From: Meandrina meandrites
Taxonomy: Eukaryota > Cnidaria > Anthozoa > Scleractinia > Meandrinidae
NCBI GenBank assembly: GCA_963693305.1
Contig: OY855906.1
Location: 31,524,991-31,588,990, forward strand
Direction of reading: 5' to 3'
Length of the DNA stretch: 64,000 nt
A program made the translations under genes and the position numbers. Shown piece after piece: positions 45,803 through 60,800 of the stretch. The notes beneath the pieces are model-generated. The model was not told the origin of the DNA, made no database searches, and worked only from the letters and a program-made list of their open reading frames with translations. Each line of letters begins with the position of its first letter. The stretch's first letter is position 1.

Positions 45803-48800
45803 CTGAAACCAAAGGAAAAATACTTTGTACAAAAAGAAAACACAATGTTATATAAATAATAACATACTCGCCTTATTGGGTACAAGATGATCGTATCCCA
45901 TTCGGCATTGCACGTATCGTAAACTATTACTCGTCTATGATCCAATGTAACTCTCGCTAGAAGAGTGTTTTGCGCAATGATAAACCATTAACTTTGGTCA
46001 CTCTCTATTAATTAATGATAATAAACGAGTGCTCCAAAACACGTTTTAACTATGATATCATACCAACAACTAGGCCGATCACCATAGCGTTTGCTCCAAG
46101 TACCAAAACCTTGAAAAGGAGTGTGTCCGCGTACGGGTCGCTTGAGCCTGGTATGTTCTCCGCTGGAATTCTACTCACGGCTCCAACAGCTAAGTTGACA
46201 ACAGTAACGGCAAGGGACGCGACCATCAATCTGTTCTCAAACGCGTCTTGCATGGGACGCATCCAAGAGAAAAGCATTCCATACATGCCAGCAACGACTA
46301 ATGTTAAACCAATGTACGATCTGCTTTCTTGTCCCACCAGAATCAGGGCTGACGTAAGGATCACTTTGCGAGACATTTCAACCAATTCCCAATACCACGA
46401 ACGAGGTTTATAGTTTTGAAAAAGAAAGCGCAGACCTGTGATCATTTCTTTTCTAGAACACGGTAGGGCATCCCTTGAAGCAAATATTACTCTTACTTGT
46501 CTCCAAAGGATGATAAATGAGGCGACAGGAAGGACAATGACATAAGCAGTGGATATGTACGCCCCAATGAGCAAATAGTGGTACTTTGGACCTTGGCACT
46601 GTATACTGTAATCTGCTTTCAGGTACTTATAACAGACCTCTTCGTTTTCATCTCGGCAAAGTGTCCGGCAAGCAAGAGGCAGGACTGTGGCTGTCTTGGA
46701 ACATGTGCTCAGGTATGTCACGTACAGAAAGAAAAATAAATTTCTATACACCAGCTCTTTGGTTTCTGATACTCTTCGTGACTTTTCTTGGTCCTCTAAG
46801 TGTCGGCTTTTCAGAGTAATTACTTTGTGCACTCTGTAATAGATGCCGGATAGGGCAATGACGGTAGCGTTTATTGCCATCATCGCAAATAAGCTTCCAA
46901 ACGCGTCGACCTGTAATCCTGTAAAAAGGCACTGAATGGGAGCTATCTGAAGGATATTAAGCTGTAGTACCCCTGAATACTGGGCAATCACCTCTAGGGA
47001 ATCTGGCCACTTGATATATGAAAATACTTCAAGTAAACCGTAAGTGACCTGATAGAAGCCGATTACGATCTTAAGTTTGGAGAAAAACCTGTCTATTAGA
47101 GAGGTTTCTTTGACTTCCTTGTCTTTTCGTTTGTTTGTCCACACCAATACGGCAACGATTATCATTAAGATGGCCGTTATGATCGACAATTGAGCCACAA
47201 TCCACTTCTTTGATGGACATTTTGAACAGGTCTGCAACTGTTTATGGTATCCTGAACTGCAAATTGCACAGAGTGGACCCTCGTACCCAGCCTCACACGG
47301 AGAATCTAAACCACCTTTGCAGGACTTCTGAACTGGGCATTTGTAAGGGGTTGGTATCGAAAAAGGATATTTAACACTGAAAACATCTAATGCAGGAGAA
47401 GATGCTAACATATTTGCAATGAAAAGTCTGTAACGCTTTTTATGTGTGTCATTTCTCCATTCCCACCAGTAGCCAGGCTTTAACGAAGCATAATCATCCT
47501 TGCATTGGAGTCCACCTTGTCCACATTTGTAACATTTATCGAACATATCTGTTCGATAGAATCCTTCCAAACATTGACAAGCACGGTATCCAGCCATGAA
47601 ATCAGTTTCTGTTCCTATTGAAGAAAGAGCGAAACATGTTTTGAGCTTTTGAAAGGAACTTCCTTGAAAATTCTGTTCTCGATATTGGAACTATTAAATG
47701 AATCCCTCATGTGATCAATAAGATAATTTTTCAAAGCTATGATGAAACAATGAAGCAGATTCGAGCTGTTTTAACGCTCCAGAACGGCACAGGGTGGTTT
47801 CGACAAGTAAAACGGAGACAATGGGCATTGTCATCATCGAATAGTTTTATCGAACACTTTACAAAGTCGGATAAAACCACTGTCTTATTGCTCATGTTAA
47901 AGATTTAAATATCACTCTACTGGGCTCTAATCAGTTTCCGAGTTGTCGTCACAGGCTATGGGATCAAAACCAGCCAATATTCTTAACCAGCTAAGATAGC
48001 CTAATGATTTATCACATAAAGGATTGCGTATAGTATTACAGTAAGCTAGTCGTGCCACGTTTTATTACCTAGTGGACAAGCCTTGCAATCTTGTGGCTGC
48101 GTTCCTGGTGCTTTTTCAAACGCAACAAACGAACCATTAGGACACGTCTTACAGTTAGTCGCCACGAAACCGACATCATCGGAGTAAAACCCTCCTGGAA
48201 AAAAAAAAGAGACAACCAGATTCCCTGAGACTGGCTATGGTAGATAATAAATGACACTTTTTAAGTTTTGAAAGTTAGCCTTTATTTACTTACCCCATCC
48301 ACATCGGAAAAATGTTAATTACTTCTTAATTGTAAGAAAATAACTGTAAGAAACAATACTTAAGACACCTTAAGCATTATTTCTTGCATGGTTTGTCTTG
48401 AAACCAGGACGTAAAAATCAGACGGAGTTACTGTCAAAACCAGGCAATGGTGTCTCCTAATGATACTATAAGAAATGTTTTATTTCAATTTGATTTCGTC
48501 CTTTAAAAGTTTAAGTCAACAATTTAAATTTTTTCTACAGGATTCAGGTATCCGAGACGTTGCTCAAACGTCAGCAACCATCAAATGTCGCCCACTGAAT
48601 TTTCTCCTTGTTTTAAAGCAGTTTATAACCATCTTGCAATAACAGAAGCAAGGCGTTTTGGTATTTCAAGGCGGAAGGAAAATGCCAGAAATAAAGAAGA
48701 ACGATTATCATAATGGAAAAAAATTTCGTTGAATTCATTTTGCGTTTACATCTATTGGAGATATTTTCATACTCCGCATGCCACAAATTCAGGATAAGAC

Positions 48801-51800
48801 TCGTTATTTGACAAGTAAAATTTAGATGTATCATAAAATCAGTGTTTTTGTCAATGGATTTATAACTTGCACTTTAAGCGTAAAAGCTAAAATGCAAAGG
48901 TAAATAATTATCGGGCCTAATTTACTTTTCTTCAAATAGCGTTACTTTCAATCCAGTCATAATATTATTATAAGCCTAACTTGAGTCAACTCTGCAGTTG
49001 GTGGAGAGATTAAAGGCCAGGTAATAAGGGCAACATTTTTGTTCAAATTGTCTCGCAACATTGTTGCATTGCAAGTTGAACGAGTTGTTGCCCTATTACT
49101 ACCGCGTGATCAACTCGTCTCGCAACAAATTTCGGTGTTGCAAGTTGCAGCAACATGTTGCACAAAGCAGAACCGAGTTCTACTTCAGTTTTTGCAGTAG
49201 TATTTTTTTTCAACTTGCAACACTGAAATTTGGAAGGAAGCAAAATGCAAATAGAGCCAGTAAGGGTATGCCTTCGCCATGTCACTCCTTTTTAGCTGGA
49301 CACAAAAAGTCAACAAACAGCCCATGAAGACACCTTTAAGATACCTGGAGGACACGGTATACATCCTTCAGCTCCTTTAGAAGAAAAGTTTGAAAATGTT
49401 CCAACCGGACACGGTAGAAATGTGTAAGACTTCGTGCGAATGTCATAAGTTCCATTGAACCCCGCTGCCGTCAGTGCAGGTCTCACAATTGGGCTTTGAG
49501 TCCAATCGACCTCAATGGCCTCTTTATCTGAATTTAGAGGGTTCCTAGGTGGAAGAGAGAGTAATTTGCTCAGTAAAAAATAAAATAAATAAATAAATAA
49601 TAAATAAGCATTAGTTTTTTCAAGTGAATGCAATCCTTGCTCAACGGAACGACAATGTTACGTGAAACAGGTAACCAAGCGAACCAGTAGAAACCTCTTT
49701 ACATAAAAAATAGCAAAGTACGTCAAAATGTAATCGCTTTTCATCCTGATTGTGGAGAAGGAATATGAATGTGTCACGTAAACCCCTGCTCAAACCTTAA
49801 CCTTTTTGGGTGGAAGTACTGACACCATTTGACCACCCAATTGTGAAATGTTGGAAGAAATTGAACACGAGATATAGATGAATGTCTGATTCAAGTCTTT
49901 TGTCGGACAACTTCCAAATGTGTACAACACGTTTCGTTTGTTTGTCCAGGACATGTCAAGGACAATATACATTCTGTCTTTAAAAAGTGCTAACAGATAT
50001 ATTGTGCAGCGTCTGTAGTCATTCAGTGTATATTTCAGTGTTCTTAGCGTTCTGCTCTTCATTACCCTGAAAAGGAGAAAAAAAAAGTTTTTTAAGCAAC
50101 TGCTCTTAAGGGAAACAGCGAGTCGTGTCTTCCCGATACCTTCACTGTTCCCAGAAGCGGAACCAAAAGGAACACTGAAAATTGGAATCAAGAGTCGCTT
50201 TACATCTAGCAAGCAGTCCTCTTCGATGCTTTACACACCATAAAGATGGCGTTCAAAGGATCATACCTTTCTGTCGTTGCCGTGTTACAGTCAAAATACT
50301 CAGCGCGTGCCGCTTAGAATTCCGGAAAAGTTTTGATTAACGGCGAACGGATTGCATTATTGGTTTCAAACATTCAAATTTAATTTGAATATTGTAGATC
50401 ATCCAATCGTGAACACGTGAACACGTGAGCCTGTCAGAAATGAAGCAATTTGATTGGTTTATTTTTTACAGGTTCACGTGCTCACGTGTTCACTGTTGGA
50501 TGATCTACAATATTCAAATTAAATTTGAATGTTTGAAACGAATAATGCAATCCGTTCGCCGTTAATCAAAACCATTCCGGAATTCTAAGCGGCACGCGCT
50601 GAGTATTTTGAATGTAAAGCATTTATCAGTAAAGAGATTCAGCTCCAAATAACACCAAAATTCGTTTTCACAGCAGCTTCTAGATACCCTAATTTTGACC
50701 CTTGAAGCTAAAAATTATTTATTAATTTTAAAAATTCTGTAGCTGGGGTTGTACCAGCTTAAATTTATGTAAAAGGGGATTACTCTAATCCTTGCCGACA
50801 GATTTTGCTAATAATTTCTGAAAATAATGTTAATTACGTACACAATTAAAAAAATATATCAAACACGACAATTTTGTAAGTTATTAGCCTCAAAATGTTA
50901 AAACATTTTAACGTCAAAGCGTCCTCAATGGTCCTATAACCTATGCACATTTGTAGTAAAAATTATTGGTTTGGCTGCGACACAATGCCAAAGACGGGAA
51001 TATCTAAATGTAACACTTACGACCGACAAGTTTCAGTGCCAAAGCTAAAGTAAAAAAATAGTTTATCTCGAAGTTCTTTCGAGATAAAAAAAAGAAGGCT
51101 GTTGTTCCTGCCCTCATTCCAAGGTATATTGTTGGTAAGTGTGATATGAATGGGTACGTTACAGTTGAACATCAAGACCACGGAGACCAATGAAAGACTC
51201 AAGGCTCAATATCTTCAGCTTCGTCCGCAGTAAATATCTGCGAAAAGAGTGACAAATAATGCAAAATGAAACTTTTCATTGAGAGGAAAAACCTTTTTCC
51301 ATGCCATGCATTCGAAGCCATGTACTTTAGTAAGATTACTAGATACCATCAACTGATTGAATATTCGCCATTTTATATTCAACGCTAATATATAAGTGAA
51401 CTGTAGTACACCTTGACTACATTTCTAAACTTTGTGTTTGGATATTAATTTGTGTCAAAACAGAAAAAGCATTTATTGGAGTTAAACTTACAAATTTAAA
51501 GAGTAGATGCCCAGTCTGAACGCCCCTGGTTCAATGTTCGAAATAGGATTGTCCGAAAGGAAGCTTGAGAGAGAGCATAAAAAATATAATTAGTCGCCTA
51601 TTTATTCCTATTATAAGCAATACCTATTAAGTCTCTAAGCGATTTTATGCAATAAGTGTCGTAATTGGAAATAAGATACTGGACTAGACTCGACTGGACT
51701 GGACTTGACGCGCTGGACTCGGCTCCGAAGCGAGCGGTCCGGGTTTGAGCCCTACGTGGCGTCATTGTGTTGTTTACTTAGCCCAGACTCTTTGCTCTCA

Positions 51801-54800
51801 CTGGGCCTCTCTCCACCCAGGTGTATAAATGGGTAAGAAACTCTGCAATGGACAAGCATCCCATCCTGGGGATGCTTGTCCTGCAAATTCGTTTCCTCAT
51901 CAACCTTTAAAGTTACCACAAGTTATTTTTCCCTTTCTTTAACATTCTTAACTTCTGCGTGCAAAAAGATGCGTATTGCGTGGAACAAAACAACAGACTA
52001 CTAAGCTGCGGTATAGTTGGGTGGATTGCATCACGCAATACATTAGCCTAATCGTGCAAGATTTAGTGAAACTAATGGCTTACTACTATGGCAACTCTTT
52101 CCCCTTTCTCCTTTCTTTTGAAACGGTGTTTCTGATTATTATAATTGAGACGTGATTATAAATTAAAATATGCTTATTTTGTTTCTCCTTTTTCATGGAA
52201 ACTGTAGTTTTTATGGTAAATTGGTCATAGGAATGAGTCATTTCCTTCTGTATCAAAATCGGATAACCGCGAGGCGGGAGTTGGATTTAAAAGAAGCAAA
52301 CGGTATTTGAAAAACTTACAGATTTTCAAGGAGGTGGTTGTGGGTGAATGTGTCATTTGATATAGCTGTTATCATGTTATTCTGCAATAATCTAGGAATA
52401 AATAAACTATACTTAGTGTTGTTATTATTATCTGTCGAGTAGCTACGGGTTGATAGTTGGTCCCGATAGGTTTTCTAGCAAACAGGTAAAGGTGGTCGAG
52501 AAAAACTAGTTTTTTTGTTGTTGTGCACCAATTTGCTGTAAAAAATGTAAATACAAAATTGTCTTTCACGTAAAAAATTAACTCCCTCGAGCTATGGAGA
52601 ACAAGAAAACTTTAAGCGCTCCAATGTGTTAGAATTTTCAATAAACGTCACTTAATTTTTGTATATGTCGTTTTACGAGAAAATTTAGTGGTGAACAATG
52701 ACACAAAAGAATGCATGTCGGGCCTGTGTGATGGAAACTAAGAAAATTGTGAAAAAAACATCAGTAAATCATTTGCATTCTATGTTAGATGGATGATCAG
52801 CGACTGGGTTATGATAACTAATTGTGTCCTCTTTGAATGTCATGGAAACTTTAATTTATCCTAACAATTTATTTTTCCAAACTTGTCACAATACAATCTT
52901 CTTTTAAGAAGATTGTATTGGCAGTTTGGTTTAAAAACCAATGTTTCTACGAAACTCACAGGTATTCTACGTCCTCCATAGAAAAAAACAAGTCTTTTGG
53001 TAACTGTTGAATTTTGTTGTAGGAAAGATCTCTGCAAGTACAAGATCTGTTAGTGGCTCTACGACTAGGAGAGTATTACTACTCTATCAAATCCTTAAAC
53101 TCTCAAATCGATAATATATTGAATAGCTTAGTATCATAACAGAGTATAAGCAGAAAGACACGTGATACCAGACCGATTTACCTGAACCATCACTATATAC
53201 TTATACCTTGAGATCTCCTTCAAACAACTAATTGAGTTAAAAAAAAAGTGAGACAAGACCTGAATATTTTTATGATGCGCCTCTAATAGTCAACTCGCAA
53301 TCTTCCAACATTGATTGGCAGTTTGGTCGAGCCACTTACAAATTCATATTCAAATTTGCTTAAGCCAATTCCCAATTTCCGTTGACATTTTGACAAGTTC
53401 CTGTCCGGCCTGTTTTTAAAAAATTCCTTCGTACGCACATTTCGTGCGTAAACTAAGGTAATACCGCTTTAAAATAAAAAAAGCTACCCAATGGTCGACG
53501 GACTGCAAAAAATTAGCGACAGGTTCACGTTGGCAAGCTGGGAACGGCATTTCAAATTTAAAGCACGAGGACATCTTAAAACGGGATGTTCTTGGCACTA
53601 AAAGGGTTCAATATATACCTTAACAATAACTATTTTGGCACCTTCAAGCAAATTGAAACATTATACCGCAACATTTGAAAACTACGCTGAAAAGAACATC
53701 CGGTTTGACAGTTGGCTATCACGTGCCACGCGTCACTTATTCTGATCGACTAGATTTTTGCACATTAAGTATTAATATTGCGGAAACAACGGCATTTTGA
53801 TAGATGTTGAACTGACCCCTACATGTCTGCTGAAGATTAATATGGTACGGCATTCACTTGCGGGATGTGTTGTTGATGACGGCACGAGGGCACCCGAGTT
53901 AATGAACAGATAACACAAACTTACAGTGTTCGAGTCGTTACTTGTGAAATAGCGAACGGATAAATTCCAGGACGTAGATTAACAACCTTCTTTTTTAAGG
54001 GCAGTATTAAAACCTATAAAGCGTTTTATTACGCCTCTACAAAGTCCAAGGGCGCTCAAAGCAACGTTGTTTAGTTGGTTAATGCAACAAACTTACAGAA
54101 GCATTAATTTTTTAAGAGTGGAAAATACGTCCGAAGTAAGGTTTTGAATTTTGTTTGAACCCAAGTACCTGCAAAAAACGATGAAATCGAAAAAAGAAAA
54201 AAAAATGAAATTGAGATCATTTCAGGTTTACGTCTAAATTTCTACAACTTCCAGTCAAATTCAGCTTGAAATTCACCTTTCTTTGCCCAACCAAGTAACT
54301 AAGTAGGTAAATAAGTAACAATTCAACTGAGTAAGAACCATTGTTTCAATTTAGTACATAGGTTTCTGTATTTGAGCAAGAAGCGATAAACAACAAAACA
54401 TGTCATTATGCGATCAAAAAGATCACGCCGAAGTCGCGAAAACACATATTTTTAATTCCTTGTAGAAATTATAATGAATACCTTGTTGTTCAATTTTACC
54501 CTTGGTACAAATTGGTATTATCCTTTGTCCTGGTGTATGGTGATATATGATAATGAATATAAAACAAAGAAAAACACGAGATTGTATCAAGGGAAAAATT
54601 GAACCACAAGAGATACATCACAAATTTAACCGTCGCCTGACGTTAGAATAGTTAAGCTATGGAATAATTTACCAAGAGACTTAGTGGAAGCTGATAGCCT
54701 CCAGCTATTCCAATCCAAGCTCAAATTGTATCTGAATGTTTAATTACGGATCTTTGTTTTTATACATTTTCTGTATTTCTCGTATTATTTTAGGGAGTTT

Positions 54801-57800
54801 TTACACAGGATGTACCTCATAACTTCCTTTTCTAGACGCCTTTTTTTTAATCTTTTGCTTTGATATGTATACTTTTGTAACTTTGCGTCCTGAATAAAAA
54901 ATGTATGTATGTACGCATGTGTACTTACACCATAGTCATACTTGTCAGTGTAAAAAACACTCTACCAGGTAGGAATTGTACAGCGTTTGAAGTCAGTACC
55001 CTGTGAAATAATATTGCTCGATTAAAAGAGACATAAACTTTTACTATTAAGAAAAAGTAGGTTTCTTTAATAAAAATGTCAGATGATCATTGGTCGTTAA
55101 GAACAAATATTACAGTAATTTATTGTCTTTGCATTGTGTTATAATACACTACGATTAGTTGGTTTCCTCGACGCTCCTCGACGCTATGTAGACGAGTGTA
55201 GAGCAAACTAACTTCTCGCAGACAGGGCAGCTGAGGGCTGGTCCTGTGTAGGTTGACTAAGCTACTCTTCCCTTACAGACGATTCAACTTTGTCAGTGCG
55301 GCAAACACGTCTTCGCGTAGAAATGTTATTGCGTTTGAGGACAAATTCCTGGAAAAGGGGAAATTATTTCAAAATTAAAACCCTAAAAAGATTTTCGGGA
55401 GCAGGACAACTTTCTTAAATTTTACACACATGTTTCGACGGTTACATTCATCATCTTCAGAGCAACGGTTGTTGTTAAAGGTAGACTTATACCCCATTCA
55501 CACCAACAAAACATGTTTAGTTAAACCAGGTTTAAGAAAATGAATATCAGCAACAGACAACTGACAGACTTAATTTTACATAGGGTTCAAGTAAGCTTTA
55601 ACGTGTGCTTTCATTGTACTGAGTTCGAAGTCGATAAACATCAGTCAGCAACTTCTATGAAGAAAACAATTTTAAACCGTGTTTAACTAAACAACATTTA
55701 AACTTGTTTAAGCTTTGGTGGGAATGGGGTATTATATAACGTAAAATATAAGCGTTTTATTACGTTACGTAACACATGCGAATACATTTGATTTAAACTT
55801 TCAAGGTGCGCGTGCACCTGGCTAAATATAGCCCTTGGTCAGCGCGCCTACAAATAAAGCGTTAAGGTCATTAACCCTTAATATGCTAATTCCGGATTAT
55901 TCTGGGATTTGGAGGAATGTCCATTCAACCACTTGTGACGTCACTAATTTGCACGTCAGCAGATTCTTGTGATATGCAACTAATACCGGTTTGATAGGTC
56001 TTTCCACAGGACTGTCCATTTTGACGATCGATTGCAATCTGACAGAGCTAATCGAAAAAAAACGTGATCAGTTTTTGGTGCAAAATTGATGGTAAAACAG
56101 GCTAATATACCTGTACTTGATCATGGTCTCCTTTCCAAAACTTTTCTTTGCTAAAGATCGAAACTTTTCAGGTCAAAAGAAGGTTGTACAGTGTAGAAGG
56201 TAGAGAGAATAACAAAGCAGAGAAAAACGAAAAGCAACGCAGCGAGGAAAAAAGTCGGAACTGTTCGGCAAAAAAGTCCAAATTTTGGCTTATGCGCATG
56301 CGCCAAAGTAAACCATTGTACATTTTTACATAAAATCTTTCTCAAAATCTTACTGCAGTGTAAGAAAGCGCATTTCTGGCAAAGTTTAGAGAAATTTAGC
56401 ACTGTAGCGCAAAAAAAATCAGTTTAACGGTTAAAAAACCTGTTTTTAACCGCGCGGCCATGGGCCGAGCGCGGTTCTTGCTCTGCACGGGATTTATTAT
56501 TTTTTAACCGCCCGGCCATGGGCCGAGCGCGGTTCTTGATTTACACGGGATTTATTAACCGCGCGGCCATGGGCCGAGCGCGGTTCTTGCTTTACACGGG
56601 ATTTATTTTTTTTTTTCGTTTTTTTGTCGGTGACCAGACCCAAACCTCCACTCGGCCAAATCGTGATTGGGGCTTTGAAATCACGCAACCTATGATATTT
56701 ATTCGCCAAAAGCTGTTGAAACATTAATGTACCGAAAATGTTGCGGATATTGTTTTCTTTATTGTGTATAAAGTATATTTTCTTTTGGTTTTATCGAAGC
56801 GTTGGATTGAAAGCGAATGTTGAATACGCTGAAAAAAGGTATTACATCAGCCATGGAATGCGCCGATGTTGCAGGTTTCACTTTCGTTACGTGACAAATA
56901 AAATTTTGTTTTATTTGCATGTTTATGTTGGCAGAAGCGACGGTCATTAATTTAATTTGTTTCCTCTTCTGCGAGTATTTCTTGTGGGTTTAGGCAATCG
57001 AAGTGAATTCTTTGGCTGTTTCATCGAAGTGAGTTCAAAGATTTGAAAGGAAATGAAATATTTGCTAAAGTAAACAATTGAGCGTGCCCGAACGTGCAGG
57101 GGTTACGTCATTAGAAGGGAAAAACCCCTAAGCTAAAGATAGCCGGGGACAACTTAAACCTCGGATTGTGTGACTAACGTGACTACTTTGCTAGTCCTTT
57201 ACTCATAATGCAAACAGATTAAATTTAACCGTGACTTTTGAGAAAGAAAGCTGTTAATGAGCCAAAAATATAAGCGCGGTTTTAAGTTGCTATAGCAACT
57301 TCTTGTTATTATTATTTTTCGTCGTTTTTTTTTGTCGGTGACCAGACGCAAACCTCCACTCGGCCAAATCGTGATTGGAGCTTTGAAATCACGCAACCTG
57401 TGATGTTTATTCGCCAAAAGCTGTAGAAACATTAATGTACCGAAAATGTTGCGGATATTGTTTTCCTTATTGTGTATAAAGTATATTTTATTTTGGTTTT
57501 ATCGAAGCGTTGGATTCAAAGCGAATGTTGAATACACCAAAAAAAGGTATCACGTCAGCCATGGAATGTGCTGACGTTGCAGCTTTTACTCTCGCTACGT
57601 GGCAACTTGACAAATAAGATTGTGCTTATTCTTAAGTTTATTTCGCCCGAAGCGAGGGTCATTAATTTATTTGCAATTTTGCGAGTAAGTATTTCTTGTG
57701 GGTTTCGGCAATTACAAAGGATTCTTTGGCTGTTTCTTCGAAGCGAGTTCAGAGAATAGAAGGAAAATTAAGTATTTGTTAAGGTAAACAATTGAGCGTG

Positions 57801-60800
57801 CCCGAACGTGCAGGGGTTACGTCATTAGTAGGGAAAAACCACCAAGCCACCAAGATAGCTGGGGATAACGTAAACCACGGATCGTGTGACTCGCGTGACT
57901 ACTTTGCTAGTCCTTCACTCATTCCACAAATTAAATTTAACCGTGTGTTTTGTACGGAAAATGTTTCGGATTTCGTTTTCTTTATTGTATATAAAATATA
58001 TTTTCTTTTGGTTTTATCGAAGCGCTGGACTTCAAGGAGATATTAAACACACTAAAACAAGGTATTGCGTTAGCCATGAAATGCGCGGAAGTTGCACCAT
58101 TCACTTTCGAAACGTGACAAATAAGATCGTGCTTACTTGGAAGTTTATTTCGCCAGAAAAAAAAAAACCGTCATTAACTTATTTGTAATTTTACGAGTAT
58201 TTTTTGTTCAGGCAATTTCTTGTTAAGTGAATTTTTCGGCTGTTTCATCGAAGCAAGTTCAGAGATTAGAAGGATAATTAAATATTTGCTTAGGTAAACA
58301 ATTGATCGTGCCCAAACGTGCAGGGGCTACGTCATTAGAAGGGAAAAAACCACCAAGCTAAAGATAGCCGGGGATAACGCAAACCTCGGATTGTGTGACT
58401 CGCGTGACTACTTTGCTAGTCCTTTACTCATAATGCAATCAGATTAAATTTAAGCGTGACTTTTGAGGAAAAAAGCTGTTAATTAGCAAAAAATATAAGC
58501 GCGGTTTTAAGTTGCTAGCAACTTCTTGTTATTTTTTTTTTGTCGGTAACCAGACGCAAACCTCCACTCGGCCAAATCGTGTTTGGGGCTTTGAAATCAC
58601 GCAACCTATGATGTTTATTCGCCAAAAGCTGTTGAAACATTAATGTACCTAAAATGTTGCGGATATTGTTTTCTTTATTGTGTATAAAGTATATTTTCTT
58701 TTGGTTTTATCGAAGCGTTCGATTCAAAGCGAATGTTGAATACACTGAAAAAAGGTATTACGTCAGCCATGGAATGTGCTGATGTTGCAGGTTTCACTTT
58801 CGTTACGTGACAAATAACATTGTGTTTTATTTGCATGTTTATGTCGGCAGAAGCGACGGCCATTAATTTAATTTGTTTCCTCTTCTGCGAGTATTTCTTG
58901 TGGGTTTAGGCAATCGAAGTGAATTCTTTGGCTATTTCATCGAAGTGAGTTCAAATATTTGAAAGGAAATGAAATATTTGCTTAAGTAAACAATTGAGCG
59001 TGTCCGAACGTGCAGGGGTTACGTCATTAGAAGGGAAAACCCCCAAGGTAAGCACTTGCAAGGATTACATCATTGGTAGGGAAATTACCGCCGTACACCG
59101 CCCTTCTAATTATAGCCGTGAACATTGTAATGCTTGAAATGTTAGAATCGTGTGATTACCTTCCTGCGGGCTCTCACTCACGGCACAAACCAATTACATT
59201 TAATCGTGACTTTTACCTAAAGAAAATAACAGTTATTACTAGCATCCAAGTAGTGGAATGCTAGTTTTCTTTTTGTTTAATTCATGCCCATTCATGTCTT
59301 CAGCGAAGTTCCAGATTAAGACCATTACGTCATCATAAATTTCACAACGGCTATGGACGATGGTGCAACATTGGATTGTGTGACTCGCGTGACTACTTTG
59401 GTATTCCTTTACTCATAGTGCAAGCAGATTAAATTTCGCCCTGACTTTTGAGGAAGAAAGCTGTGCATTAGCAAAAAAATATAAGCGCGGTTTTAAGTTG
59501 CTATAGCAACTTCTTGTTATTATTTTTTTTTTTTTTGTCGGTGACCAGACGCAAACCTCCACTCGGCCAAATCGTGATTGGGGCTTTGAAATCACGCAAC
59601 CTATGATGTTTATTCGCCAAAAGCTGTTGAAACATTATTGTACCGAAAATGTTACGGATATTGTTTTCTTTATTGTGTATAAAGCATATTTTCTTTTGGT
59701 TTCATTGGAGCGTTGGATTCAAAGCGAATGTTGAATACACTGAAAAAAGGTATTACGTCAGCCATTGAATGCGCTGATGTTGCAGGTTTCACTTTCGTTA
59801 CGTGACAAATAACATTGTGTTTCATTTGCATGTTTATGTCGGCAGAAGCGACGGTCATTAATTTAATTTGTTTCCTCTTCTGCGAGTATTTCTTGTGGGT
59901 TTAGGCAATCGAAGTGAATTCTTTGGCTATTTCCTTGAAGTGGGTTCAAATATTTGAAAGGAAATGAAATATTTGCTTAAGTAAACAATTGAGCGTGCCC
60001 GAACGTGCAGGGGTTACGTCATTAGAAAGGAAAAACCCCCAAGCTAAAGATAGCCGGGGACAACGTAAACCTCGGATTGTGTGACTAACGTGACTACTTT
60101 GCTAGTCCTTTACTCATAATGCAAATATATTAAATTTAACGGTGACTTTTGAGAAAGAAAGCTGTTAATTAACCAAAAATATAAGCGCGGTTTTAAGTTG
60201 CTATAGCAACTTCTTGTTTGGAGTAAATTTAGCATATTAAGGGTAATATTCCTCCTGACCTTTTTCCCCAGTATTGCATTGTGCATCGCCTACTGCGCAT
60301 AATTTCATGCGTGATAAATGCGCGCGCATTGAAAAATGGCGGCATTTTCTTTACAGCATAACCTTGCCAAAGAGGCAGGTCGTCTTTTCCTCGAAAACGA
60401 GTTCGGTGACCTAACATTTTTTTCTGTTGTTTTGAATTGAATAATAAATTTCTCTCTGAAAAATAAGTGTGGACCAATTCTCAGTGTTAAGAAACATAGA
60501 ATAAGAAACAATTGTCGGAAACGTGAATTTAGCAAGCGATCATGACTATAGTCATGGTGATATTATAAAGATTTATCGGGCATAAGAACGTGCTGTTGCG
60601 CCTGAACGAGCATGGATTCCCTATTTTTATTTCAAAAATTATGTTCCTGTAATATAAACAATCAATAGGCAAAGTTTGATACAAATCTTCAGTGCAGGTT
60701 CTATTTCCGTGGAATGGCCTTAAGTTGATGTGTTTGACCTGTTGATTCAGGTCGGGCTTTTCCCATTTTTTGTATATCGCTTTTTTAGCTTAACTTGGTA

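Larger units (their letters stand above)
55870..60247. mobile_element. Composite repeat insertion between two copy B LRR exons
   Basis: ACCCTTAATATGCTAA at about 55874 recurs inverted at 60230-60245, bounding 4.4 kb of repeats absent from the matching 137-bp intron of copy A. Inside are a 54-bp triple repeat and five copies of a longer unit. Whether the 16-bp inverted repeat is a true transposon end is uncertain. Confidence 0.45.
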
